A stretch of DNA of 8,561 nt, from contig SBFT01000330.1 in assembly GCA_006227805.1 (NCBI GenBank), forward strand, positions 1 to 8,561. Direction: 5' to 3'. The notes beneath the pieces were generated by a model. It had not been told where the DNA came from, ran no database searches, and saw only the letters and a program-made list of their open reading frames with translations. The stretch comes from Paracoccaceae bacterium. GTDB lineage: Bacteria > Pseudomonadota > Alphaproteobacteria > Rhodobacterales > Rhodobacteraceae. How positions within the stretch are numbered: the first letter of the stretch is position 1; each line of letters begins with the position of its first letter. Made by a program: the position numbers and the translations under genes. Positions 1 to 6,252 of this stretch are shown one piece after another.

Positions 1-12
1 CACGGTGTGGTG

Positions 13-882
13 TCAGGCAGCATCACCGCCCTGCACCGCGTCGGCGCGGGCGCTTTCCCAGGCCAGCATGGCGCGCTTCACCGGCAGGCCCCAGTGGTAG
101 CCGCCGATCGCCCCCGACTTGCGCAGCGCGCGATGGCAGGGGATCAGCCAGCTGACCGGGTTGCGCCCCACCGCCGTGCCCACCGCGCGCACCGCCTTCG
201 GGTGCCCGATCGCCCGGGCGATCTCGGAATAGGTGGTGACATGGCCCGAGGGGATGGCCAGCAGCGCCTCCCACACCTTGATCTGGAACGGCGCGCCGAT
301 CAGGAAGAGAGGTGCGGGTTTCAGGTCACCCGAGGCCCCGAAGGCCTCCAGAACCCAGGGGCGCAGGCGCATCGGGTCCTCGAGGAAAGTCGCCTTCGGC
401 CAGCGCCCCGTCAGGTCGCGCCAGGCGTGATCCTCGCCCGTCTCGGCGGCGAAACCGATGCCGCAGATGCCCTTGTCCGTGCCCATGACCAGCGCCGGGC
501 CGAAGGGGCTCTCGAACCAGCCCCAGAAGACCGTGAGCCCCTCGCCCTCTTTCGCATAGTCGCCGGGACTCATCGCTTCCCACCTCTGGAACAGGTCGTG
601 CAGCCGCCCCGGCCCGGACAACCCCGCCTCGTGCGCGGCGGCCAGCGTCGTGTGACGCTCGCGCAGGAGGCGTTTCGCATGGTCCAGCGTCAGGTATTGC
701 TGATAGCGCTTGGGGCTGACGCCCACCCATTGCGAAAACAGGCGCTGGAAATGCGCGGGGCTCATGTTCATCTGCCCCGCCAGGTCCTCGAGCGTCAGCC
801 CCGGCCCGGCCCGGTCGATCAGGTCCAGCGCGCGGCGCATGACGTTGTAGTGATAGCCCTGTTCGGTCGCCTGCATGTTCAT
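13..882 (-). CDS. Ada-like AraC-type regulator / methylated-DNA--protein-cysteine S-methyltransferase
   Basis: Predicted 289-residue fusion that repairs O6-alkylguanine (and O4-alkylthymine) by moving the alkyl group to its own cysteine, and probably acts as a transcription regulator. Residues about 10-110 look like an AraC-type double helix-turn-helix (the LEDLAGQMNMSPAHFQRLFS region, then a second helix set ending near MSPGDYA). Residues about 115-190 resemble the alkyltransferase N-terminal ribonuclease-like domain. Residues about 195-280 are the catalytic domain, with NPVSWLIPCHR and acceptor Cys249. The N-terminal zinc-binding, four-cysteine methylphosphotriester domain of E. coli Ada (about 354 residues) is absent; the protein starts almost directly at the HTH. 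The start is supported by AAGGGA eight bases upstream of the ATG; a second ATG follows two codons later. The stop is TGA at 15-13. It is divergent from nth. The family assignment is strong; the regulatory role is inferred. Confidence 0.93.
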   Translation of the reverse strand: MNMQATEQGYHYNVMRRALDLIDRAGPGLTLEDLAGQMNMSPAHFQRLFSQWVGVSPKRYQQYLTLDHAKRLLRERHTTLAAAHEAGLSGPGRLHDLFQRWEAMSPGDYAKEGEGLTVFWGWFESPFGPALVMGTDKGICGIGFAAETGEDHAWRDLTGRWPKATFLEDPMRLRPWVLEAFGASGDLKPAPLFLIGAPFQIKVWEALLAIPSGHVTTYSEIARAIGHPKAVRAVGTAVGRNPVSWLIPCHRALRKSGAIGGYHWGLPVKRAMLAWESARADAVQGGDAA

Positions 883-944
883 CGGTCACATCCCTTGCCG
901 TCAGGCCGAGAATAGGCCCGCCCGTGCCATCCTGCGACCCGGAA

Positions 945-954
945 CTTGCGCTTT
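945..954 (-). promoter_or_regulatory. Candidate Ada operator half (B box plus spacer) upstream of the ada-like gene
   Basis: Read on the minus strand, this is AAAGCGCAAG. The E. coli ada operator, as I recall it, is AAT (A box, contacted by the N-terminal zinc domain), six bases ending in AAAGC, then GCAA (B box, contacted by the AraC-type HTH). Here the AAAGC spacer end and the GCAA B box match exactly, but the A-box position reads CGC. The site is 62 bases upstream of the ada-like ATG and on its sense strand. A weak -10-like TATTCT (914-909) lies downstream, with no good -35, as expected of an activator-dependent promoter. The match is seen in the sequence; binding is inferred. Confidence 0.45.
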
Positions 955-994
955 GGCGTTGCGGGGCACGCGCCCATTGGGCATGAAGGCCGGG

Positions 995-1639
995 ATGGCA
1001 AAGCAACTTCCCTATCGCACGATCCGCGAGATCTTCACCCGCTTTCACGCGGCCGAGCCCGAACCCAAGGGCGAGCTGGAGCATGTCAACGCCTATACCC
1101 TGGTCGTGGCGGTGGCGCTGTCGGCCCAGGCGACGGATGCGGGCGTGAACAAGGCGACGCGCGACCTCTTCAGGATCGCCGACACGCCGCAGAAGATGCT
1201 GGACCTGGGCGAGGAAAAACTGATCGAGCATATCAAGACGATCGGCCTTTTCCGCAACAAGGCGAAGAACGTCATCAAGCTGAGCCGCATCCTGGTCGAG
1301 GAATACGGCGGCGAAGTGCCGAATTCCCGTGCCGCGCTGCAATCGCTGCCGGGGGTGGGGCGCAAGACGGCGAATGTCGTCCTGAACATGTGGTGGCGGT
1401 TTCCCGCGCAGGCGGTCGACACCCATATCTTCCGCGTCGGCAACCGCACCGGCATCGCGCCGGGCCGGGACGTCGACGCCGTCGAGCGCGCCATCGAAGA
1501 CAACGTGCCGGCGGATTTCCAGCTGCACGCCCATCACTGGCTGATCCTGCACGGCCGCTACACCTGCGTCGCAAGAAAACCGAAATGCGGCGCCTGCATC
1601 ATCCGCGATCTCTGCCAATTCGAGGACAAGAGTGAATGA
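995..1639 (+). CDS. nth: Endonuclease III (DNA glycosylase / AP lyase)
   Basis: Base-excision repair enzyme that removes oxidised pyrimidines and cleaves the abasic site by beta-elimination. From the chosen ATG it is 214 residues, close to the 211 of E. coli Nth. The helix-hairpin-helix is LPGVGRKTANVVL (residues 118-130), with catalytic Lys124; the catalytic Asp is Asp142 in VDTHIFRVGNR. The C-terminal 4Fe-4S loop has Cys191, Cys198, Cys201 and Cys207 in the C-x6-C-x2-C-x5-C spacing. The frame stays open back to 875, with other ATGs at 875 and 983, but homology begins near LPYRTIREIFTRF. The ATG at 995 has AAGG five bases upstream, so I chose it. The stop overlaps the next gene's start by four bases (ATGA), which suggests translational coupling to the sugar kinase. 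All catalytic residues are present. Confidence 0.96.
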   Translation: MAKQLPYRTIREIFTRFHAAEPEPKGELEHVNAYTLVVAVALSAQATDAGVNKATRDLFRIADTPQKMLDLGEEKLIEHIKTIGLFRNKAKNVIKLSRILVEEYGGEVPNSRAALQSLPGVGRKTANVVLNMWWRFPAQAVDTHIFRVGNRTGIAPGRDVDAVERAIEDNVPADFQLHAHHWLILHGRYTCVARKPKCGACIIRDLCQFEDKSE

Positions 1640-2628
1640 AAAAGACCTATGACCTGGTCGGCATCGGCAACGCCGTCGTCGACGTGATCTCTCAGGCTGA
1701 CGACAGCTTCCTCGACACCATGGGGATCGAGAAGGGCATCATGCAGCTGATCGAGCGCGACCGGGCCGAAGTCCTCTACGCCGCGATGGAGGGCCGGGTG
1801 CAGACGCCGGGCGGATCGGTCGCCAACACCATCGCCGGCGCGGGTGCGCTGGGGCTGGATACCGCCTTCATCGGGCGGGTGAACGACGACGCGCTGGGCC
1901 GGTTCTACGCCAGGGCGATGACCGACCACGGCATCCATTTCGTGAACGATCCGGTTGCCGGCGGGGCCGAGCCGACGTCGCGGTCGATGATCTTCGTGTC
2001 TCCCGACGGCGAACGCTCGATGAACACCTATCTGGGGATTTCCACCGGCCTGTCCTCGCAGGACGTGCCGCAGGCGGTGACGGGCAACGCGAAGCTGATG
2101 TTCCTCGAAGGCTATCTCTTCGATCACGACGCCGGAAAGACCGCCTTCCGCGAGGCCGCGCGCAGCACCCGCGCCGCAGGCGGCCGCGCGGGCATCGCGA
2201 TTTCCGACCCCTTCTGCGTCGACCGCCACCGCGGCGATTTCCTGTCGCTGATCCAGCATGACCTGGACTTCGTCATCGGGAACGAGGCCGAGATCCAGTC
2301 GCTGTTCGAGACGAAGCACCTGGACGACGCGCTGATGCTGACGGCAGGCATCTGCGGCCTGGTGGTCTGCACCCGGTCGGGCGACGGCGTGACGGTGATG
2401 GAGGGGACCAGCCGCATCGACATCCCCGTGCAGAAGGTGACCCCGGTCGACGCCACCGGCGCGGGCGACCAGTTCGCGGCGGGCTTCCTGTTCGGCATGG
2501 CGACGGGCCGCGATCTGGAAACCTGCGCCCGCATCGGCAATGTCTGCGCCCGCGAGGTCATCAGCCATATCGGCCCCCGCCCCGAGGCGGATGTGCGCCA
2601 GCTTCTGGCGGCCGAGGGTCTGCTGTAA
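1636..2628 (+). CDS. PfkB/ribokinase-family sugar kinase, adenosine kinase type
   Basis: A 330-residue member of the PfkB carbohydrate kinase family, most like the alphaproteobacterial proteins annotated as adenosine kinase, which phosphorylate adenosine to AMP with ATP in purine salvage. The N-terminal substrate-binding half has GIGNAVVDVI (residues 9-18) and the glycine-rich GGSVANTIAGAG (59-70). The second PfkB signature, DATGAGDQFAAGF (272-284), supplies the anion hole and the catalytic base Asp278. GNEAE at 215-219 fits the family's N-x-x-E region. It begins inside the nth stop codon (ATGA) and ends four bases before the stop of the convergent secreted-protein gene. Substrate specificity cannot be settled by eye: related kinases use ribose, fructose, inosine or guanosine. 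Family confidence is high; the adenosine call is moderate. Confidence 0.9.
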   Translation: MKKTYDLVGIGNAVVDVISQADDSFLDTMGIEKGIMQLIERDRAEVLYAAMEGRVQTPGGSVANTIAGAGALGLDTAFIGRVNDDALGRFYARAMTDHGIHFVNDPVAGGAEPTSRSMIFVSPDGERSMNTYLGISTGLSSQDVPQAVTGNAKLMFLEGYLFDHDAGKTAFREAARSTRAAGGRAGIAISDPFCVDRHRGDFLSLIQHDLDFVIGNEAEIQSLFETKHLDDALMLTAGICGLVVCTRSGDGVTVMEGTSRIDIPVQKVTPVDATGAGDQFAAGFLFGMATGRDLETCARIGNVCAREVISHIGPRPEADVRQLLAAEGLL

Positions 2629-2632
2629 GGCT

Positions 2633-3205
2633 TCAGAAATCGCGCGGGCGGCACCGGCCCCCGCGCGCACAGCGGATCAGGTCGCGTTCAACCTCGGCGG
2701 TGGCGGGAAACCCCATGCCGCCGCAGGGGCCCGAACCCAGCAGGTAGTCGCCCTCGCGCATCTCGATGAAGGCGATCATGGGTCCCGGCGAAAACCCACC
2801 ACACCAGGACGCCACGCAGCCGATCGCGACGGTGACGGGCTCGGCCCAGGGGCGGCGGAACCCGTTGCGTCCCAGTTGCTCGCCCGCGAAGAACCCCTCG
2901 ATCAGGGTCAGCCCCGGCGTGTCCTCGGGGCGGTCCCAGTCGATGTCCGGCACTTGCGCAGCGTCGTAGGACAACTCGCCCTTGACGACCAGGTAAAGCC
3001 GGTCCGACTTGCTGACCTCGGCCCAGGCATGAAGATGATCCCAAGGGGAACAGGACAGCGCCAGCGCGGGCGTCGCCGCAGCCAGCGCGCAGGCGGTCAG
3101 AGCGGCGCGACAAGCGGCGCGAATTCGTCCAGCACGCGCGCGTAGACCGCGCGCTTGAAGGGCACGATCTTCTCGACCAGGTGATCCTTGTCCTGCCAGC
3201 GCCAT
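2633..3205 (-). CDS. Small cysteine-rich, probably exported protein of unknown function
   Basis: I do not recognise a family. The reading frame gives up to 190 residues. A hydrophobic, alanine-rich stretch at residues 34-50 ends in TPALA, an A-x-A signal peptidase site. It leaves a mature part of about 140 residues with six cysteines (52, 130, 135, 161, 179, 185), an even number suited to disulfides in the periplasm. The start is uncertain. The only ATG (3205) has GGAG eight bases upstream, but it makes a 108-base overlap with rppH and an unusually long, arginine-rich leader. ATT at 3124 would give a textbook signal peptide beginning MRAACRAAL. CTG at 3100 forms a CTGA overlap with the rppH stop but leaves a leader without positive charge. 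No GTG or TTG occurs between 3205 and the hydrophobic core. It is last in the sseA-tyrB-rppH run. Coding is likely from the sensible protein features and gene packing. Confidence 0.7.
   Translation of the reverse strand: MALAGQGSPGREDRALQARGLRARAGRIRAACRAALTACALAAATPALALSCSPWDHLHAWAEVSKSDRLYLVVKGELSYDAAQVPDIDWDRPEDTPGLTLIEGFFAGEQLGRNGFRRPWAEPVTVAIGCVASWCGGFSPGPMIAFIEMREGDYLLGSGPCGGMGFPATAEVERDLIRCARGGRCRPRDF
2641..2667. terminator. GC-rich inverted repeat between convergent genes, possible bidirectional terminator
   Basis: CGCGCGGG at 2641-2648 pairs perfectly with CCCGCGCG at 2660-2667, giving an 8-bp stem and an 11-base loop. It sits just past the kinase stop (2628) and overlaps the last codons of the minus-strand secreted-protein gene. 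On the minus strand it is followed by ATTTCT, a poor T-tract; on the plus strand there is no T-run. It could slow both polymerases or block 3'-to-5' decay, but in sequence this GC-rich a short stem may be chance. Confidence 0.3.
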
Positions 3206-3588
3206 GCGGAAAACTCCGGGTGGTCCGTGGCGATGTTAACCTGATCGTCGGTCCCGAGAAAGCGCAGCAGGAACCACTTCTGCTCCTGCCCGCGATACTT
3301 GCCGCCCCAGATCTCGGGCACGATGTCATGAGGCAGGTCGTAGGGCAGCCAGCCCGCCGTCTCGGCCACCACCTCGACCAGGTCCGCCGTCACGCCGGTC
3401 TCTTCCCACAATTCGCGCAGCGCCGCGTCGCGGGGGCTCTCGCCCTTGTCGATCCCGCCCTGGGGCATCTGCCAGGCCTCGGTGAAGCGGTCGCGGCGCT
3501 GGCCGACGAAGACCTGGCCCTCGCGGTTCATCAGCATGACGCCGACGCAGGGCCGATAGGGCAGACGGGCGATGTCCTCGGGCGACAT
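3097..3588 (-). CDS. rppH: RNA 5'-pyrophosphohydrolase, Nudix family
   Basis: A 163-residue Nudix hydrolase that removes pyrophosphate from triphosphorylated mRNA 5' ends and so opens transcripts to RNase E decay; members of this group were also named dinucleoside polyphosphate hydrolases (IalA/NudH). The complete Nudix box runs from Gly44 to Val66: G-x5-E50-x7-R58-E59-L-x-E62-E63-x-G-V, so the metal-binding glutamates are intact. The N-terminal YRPCVGVMLMN and the region FVGQRRDRFTEAWQMPQGG match the RppH subgroup, as does the tail containing EKIVPFKRAVYARVLDEFAPL. The ATG has GAGG six bases upstream and begins seven bases after the tyrB-like stop, so it is probably co-transcribed. Its stop lies inside the frame of the next small gene. 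Confidence 0.95.
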   Translation of the reverse strand: MSPEDIARLPYRPCVGVMLMNREGQVFVGQRRDRFTEAWQMPQGGIDKGESPRDAALRELWEETGVTADLVEVVAETAGWLPYDLPHDIVPEIWGGKYRGQEQKWFLLRFLGTDDQVNIATDHPEFSAWRWQDKDHLVEKIVPFKRAVYARVLDEFAPLVAPL

Positions 3589-3595
3589 GCGCGCC

Positions 3596-4780
3596 TCAGA
3601 CCCCGCTTTCGACGATCGCGTTCGCGAGGATCGGAATCGTCCGCGCGTTCAGCCCCGCGATGTTCATGCGGCTGTCGCTGACCATGTAGATGCCGTGATC
3701 CTTCCGCATCTTTTCCACCAGGTCCGGCCCGCAGCCGAGCCGCGAGAACATGCCGCGATGCTGGGCCAGGAAGGAAAAGCGGTCCGATCCCGTCAGACGC
3801 TGCAACTCGTCCGCAAGCTGGCGGCGCAGATCCAGCATGGACAGGCGCACCGCTTCCAGTTCCGCCGCCCAGTCGGCGCGCAGGGCCGCGTCGTTCAGGA
3901 TCATCGTCACCAGCCGCGCGCCGTGATCGGGCGGGAAGGAATAGTTCTGGCGGTTCAGGAAGGCCAGCGTATCCTGGTTCAGCCCGCGCGCGGCCTCGTT
4001 CCCGGAGACCACCATCAGCAGGCCCGTGCGTTCGCGGTAGATGCCGAAATTCTTGGAACAGGACGCCGCGATCAGCGTCTCGGGGACCGAGGACGCGACC
4101 TGCCGCGTGGCGGCGGCGTCTTCCTCGAGCCCGTCGCCGAAGCCCTGGTAGGCCAGGTCGATCATCGGGGTCGCGCCCGACCGGTTCAGGAGATCGATCA
4201 CCGCCTGCCATTCGATCGGGTTCAGGTTGGCGCCCGTCGGGTTGTGGCAGCAGCCATGCAGCAGGATCACGTCGCCCTTCCGCGCCGCCTGGAGGTCTTC
4301 CAGCATCGCGCCGAAATCGACGCCGCGCGTCTCGGCGTCGAAATAGCGGTAGGTCACCGTCTCGATGCCCAGATATTTCAGGATCGTCAGGTGATTGGGC
4401 CAGGTCGGATCGCTGACGAAGACGCGCACGTTCGGGTTCGCCATCTTCACCAGCTCGAAGGCCTGCCGGACCGCACCGGTGCCGCCCGGTGTCGCCGCCG
4501 CCGCCACCTGCGAGCGCGGCACCGCGTCGCCCAGGACCATCGCGATCATCGCGTCCGAAAACGCGGGATCCCCCGCCAGGCCCACATAGGTCTTGGTGGT
4601 CTGTTCTTCCCAAAGCCGATGCTCGGCCGCCTTGATCGCGCGCATCACCGGCGTCAGGCCGGTCGCGTCCTTGTAGACGCCGACACCCAGGTCGACCTTA
4701 TCGTCGCGCGGGTCGTCCTTGAACATCTGCATCAGCTGCAGGATCTTGTCGGCGGGTTGCGGTTTCAGCGTCTCGAACAT
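3596..4780 (-). CDS. tyrB: Aspartate/aromatic amino acid aminotransferase, class I PLP enzyme
   Basis: A 394-residue fold-type I aminotransferase of the AspC/TyrB branch; it moves amino groups between aspartate or aromatic amino acids and 2-oxoglutarate in the cytoplasm. PLP-binding residues are visible: Asn180 in HGCCHNPTG, Asp208 and Tyr211 in DLAYQGFGDG, and the Schiff-base Lys243 in SCSKNFGIYRERTG. Arg371 in DSRMNIAGLN corresponds to the alpha-carboxylate arginine, and Arg278 in LNRQNYSFPPDHG to the side-chain carboxylate arginine of aspartate aminotransferases. The ATG at 4780 is chosen over the open frame upstream (to 4825) because MFETLKPQPADKI is the usual family N-terminus and GGAG lies seven bases upstream. 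It forms TGATG with the sseA stop. Whether aspartate or aromatic substrates dominate is unresolved, so the symbol is tentative. Confidence 0.92.
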   Translation of the reverse strand: MFETLKPQPADKILQLMQMFKDDPRDDKVDLGVGVYKDATGLTPVMRAIKAAEHRLWEEQTTKTYVGLAGDPAFSDAMIAMVLGDAVPRSQVAAAATPGGTGAVRQAFELVKMANPNVRVFVSDPTWPNHLTILKYLGIETVTYRYFDAETRGVDFGAMLEDLQAARKGDVILLHGCCHNPTGANLNPIEWQAVIDLLNRSGATPMIDLAYQGFGDGLEEDAAATRQVASSVPETLIAASCSKNFGIYRERTGLLMVVSGNEAARGLNQDTLAFLNRQNYSFPPDHGARLVTMILNDAALRADWAAELEAVRLSMLDLRRQLADELQRLTGSDRFSFLAQHRGMFSRLGCGPDLVEKMRKDHGIYMVSDSRMNIAGLNARTIPILANAIVESGV

Positions 4781-5637
4781 CAGGCGTCTCCGGTTGCCAC
4801 GGGCAGCGTGGGGAAGGCGCCCCATTCGGCCCAGGATCCGTCATAGACGGACCAATCGTCTTTCCCCAGGCGCTGCATCGCCAGGGCCAGGATGCAGGCG
4901 GTCACGCCCGATCCGCAGGTCGTGATCACGGGGCGGCCCAGGTCGACCCCCGCCGCGGCGAAGGCGGCGCGCAGGCCGCTTTCGTCCTTCATCGTTCCGT
5001 CGGCGTTCAGCAGGTCGCCATAGGGCAGATTGCGCGATCCCGGGATATGCCCGGGGCGCAGGCCCGGGCGCGGCTCGGGCGCCTCGCCGCGGAACCGCGC
5101 GGCCGACCGCGCGTCGACGATCTGGATATCGCCCAGCTTGGAGGCCTGCGCCACCTGCGTGACGTCCCGCACCATGTGGTTCTGCACGCGCACGGTCATG
5201 TGCCGGTCGCGCACGATCGGAGGCATGTCCTCGACCTCGCGGCCCTCGGCCTGCCATTTCGGCAGACCGCCGTCGAGAACCGCGACGTTTTCCTGCCCCA
5301 TCAGGCGGAACAGCCACCAGACGCGTGCCGCCGAAGCCAGCCCGGCACCGTCATAGACGACGACCTGGTGACCATCGCCCACGCCCATTGCGCGCAGCCG
5401 CGACATGAACTTCTCGACCGGCGGCGCCATGTGCGGCAACTCGGAGCGGTGATCCGCGATCTCGTCGATGTCGAAGAACCGCGCGCCGGGGATATGGGCG
5501 GCGTCATACTCCGCCTTCGGGTCGCGCCCGGACCCCGGCAGATACCAGGATCCGTCCAGGATGCGCAGGTCGGGATCCTTCAGATGCGCCGCCAGCCAAT
5601 CCGTCGATACCAGCGTCTTGGGATCATCATGCGCCAT
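4780..5637 (-). CDS. sseA: 3-mercaptopyruvate sulfurtransferase
   Basis: A 285-residue tandem rhodanese protein that transfers sulfur from 3-mercaptopyruvate to thiols or cyanide, forming an enzyme persulfide and pyruvate. The N-terminal rhodanese domain (about 8-130) is catalytically silent: VVVYDGAG at its active-loop position has no cysteine. The C-terminal domain (about 155-275) carries the active loop CGSGVTA with Cys241. This CG-S/T-GVT form is typical of mercaptopyruvate sulfurtransferases, whereas thiosulfate sulfurtransferases have CRKGVT. The ATG at 5637 is preferred over one at 5682 because MAHDDPKTLVSTDWLAAHL fits the family N-terminus and a GGGGGA purine run lies upstream. The TGA overlaps the aminotransferase ATG by one base (TGATG). 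A 94-base gap separates it from smpB, so it may have its own promoter, though none is convincing. Confidence 0.94.
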   Translation of the reverse strand: MAHDDPKTLVSTDWLAAHLKDPDLRILDGSWYLPGSGRDPKAEYDAAHIPGARFFDIDEIADHRSELPHMAPPVEKFMSRLRAMGVGDGHQVVVYDGAGLASAARVWWLFRLMGQENVAVLDGGLPKWQAEGREVEDMPPIVRDRHMTVRVQNHMVRDVTQVAQASKLGDIQIVDARSAARFRGEAPEPRPGLRPGHIPGSRNLPYGDLLNADGTMKDESGLRAAFAAAGVDLGRPVITTCGSGVTACILALAMQRLGKDDWSVYDGSWAEWGAFPTLPVATGDA

Positions 5638-5731
5638 GTCCGTCCCCCGGGGTCTGCGAGTCCTCGGACTGCCTACAACCACGGGGCTGTCAGGGCAAGT
5701 GCGGCCACGGGTGACGGCGCACGCCCGAGCC

Positions 5732-6208
5732 TCAGCCGTTTTCCTTCAGCAGGCGCTGTTTCTGGCGGTTCCAGTCGCGCTTGGCCTGGGTTTCGCGCTT
5801 GTCGACGTTCTTCTTGCCCTTCGCGATGCCCAGCTTCAGCTTGGCGATGCCGCGATGGTTGAAATACATCACCATCGGCACCAGCGTCATGCCCTTGCGC
5901 TGGGTCGCGTTCCAGAGGTCGGCCAGTTGCCTGCGGCTGACGAGCAGCTTGCGGCGTCGGCGCTCCTCGTGACCGAAGGTCTTGGCCTGCTCGTAGGGCG
6001 GCACGTAGGAATTGACCAGCCACAACTCGCCGTTCTCGACCGCGGCATAGCTTTCGGCGATGCCGCCGCCCCCCTGGCGCAGGGCCTTGACCTCGGAGCC
6101 TTCCAGGATGATGCCGCATTCGATGTCCCGCTCGATCGCGTAATCGAAGCGCGCGCGCCGGTTCTCCGCGATCACGCGGTAATTGGGATCTGACTTGGTC
6201 TGTGCCAT
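5732..6208 (-). CDS. smpB: SsrA-binding protein (tmRNA cofactor)
   Basis: A 158-residue SmpB, the small basic protein that binds the tRNA-like part of tmRNA and brings it to stalled ribosomes for trans-translation. The N-terminal ENRRARFDYAIERDIECGI and GSEVKALRQG match the conserved beta-barrel start. NSYVPPY and KLLVSRRQLADL follow in the expected order. MTLVPMVMYFNHRGIAKL leads to the basic tail GKKNVDKRETQAKRDWNRQ, which becomes helical in the mRNA channel. Length is normal. The ATG at 6208 is the natural start by homology, but no clear Shine-Dalgarno sequence precedes it. It lies 45 bases after the DUF1523-like gene and 94 bases before sseA. It could be read from the upstream unit or from its own promoter. 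Confidence 0.97.
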   Translation of the reverse strand: MAQTKSDPNYRVIAENRRARFDYAIERDIECGIILEGSEVKALRQGGGGIAESYAAVENGELWLVNSYVPPYEQAKTFGHEERRRRKLLVSRRQLADLWNATQRKGMTLVPMVMYFNHRGIAKLKLGIAKGKKNVDKRETQAKRDWNRQKQRLLKENG

Positions 6209-6224
6209 GGGCGGCAGATGTATG

Positions 6225-6252
6225 CCGGGCCGCGCGCGGCCACAAGGCCCGG
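6225..6252 (-). promoter_or_regulatory. Two overlapping GC-rich inverted repeats in the smpB leader
   Basis: CCGGGCC at 6225-6231 pairs with GGCCCGG at 6246-6252 (7-bp stem, 14-base loop). Inside it, GGCCGCGCGCGGCC at 6228-6241 is a perfect 14-base palindrome that shares bases with the left arm, so the two structures exclude each other. No T-run follows on the minus strand, so a simple intrinsic terminator is unlikely. They lie between the DUF1523-like stop and the smpB ATG. A processing site, a weak attenuator or chance are all possible. Confidence 0.3.

Noticed and set aside
7..915. Plus-strand open frame (302 codons) opposite the ada-like gene
   Set aside because: It is antisense to the alkyltransferase with its PCHR active site and has no family features.
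326..1618. Long minus-strand open frame (430 codons) crossing ada and nth
   Set aside because: It runs antisense to nth and out of frame through the ada-like gene; both real genes have intact catalytic motifs. Composition is typical of a shadow frame.
1558..2670. Minus-strand open frame (370 codons) opposite the PfkB kinase
   Set aside because: It is antisense to a gene with both PfkB signatures, and its product shows no recognisable motif.
2633..3205. Lipoprotein signal at the LALSC of the secreted protein
   Set aside because: The residues before the cysteine (A-L-S) do not fit a lipobox, which needs Leu/Val/Ile at -3 and a small residue at -2. Signal peptidase I cleavage after TPALA fits better.
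3572..4846. Long plus-strand open frame (424 codons) opposite the aminotransferase gene
   Set aside because: Its translation is arginine-, alanine- and histidine-rich with no family resemblance, and it mirrors a gene with intact PLP motifs. It is a GC-driven shadow frame.
5699..5722. Possible terminator after smpB (GTGCG pairing with CGCAC)
   Set aside because: The stem is only five base pairs with a 14-base loop and no T-run on either strand.
5638..5731. Possible sseA promoter (TTGCCC, 17-base spacer, TAGGCA) and a short AGTCC-TC-GGACT repeat at 5659-5670
   Set aside because: The -10 element matches only two of six consensus bases, and the repeat has a two-base loop. Both are within chance for this composition, so I do not annotate them.
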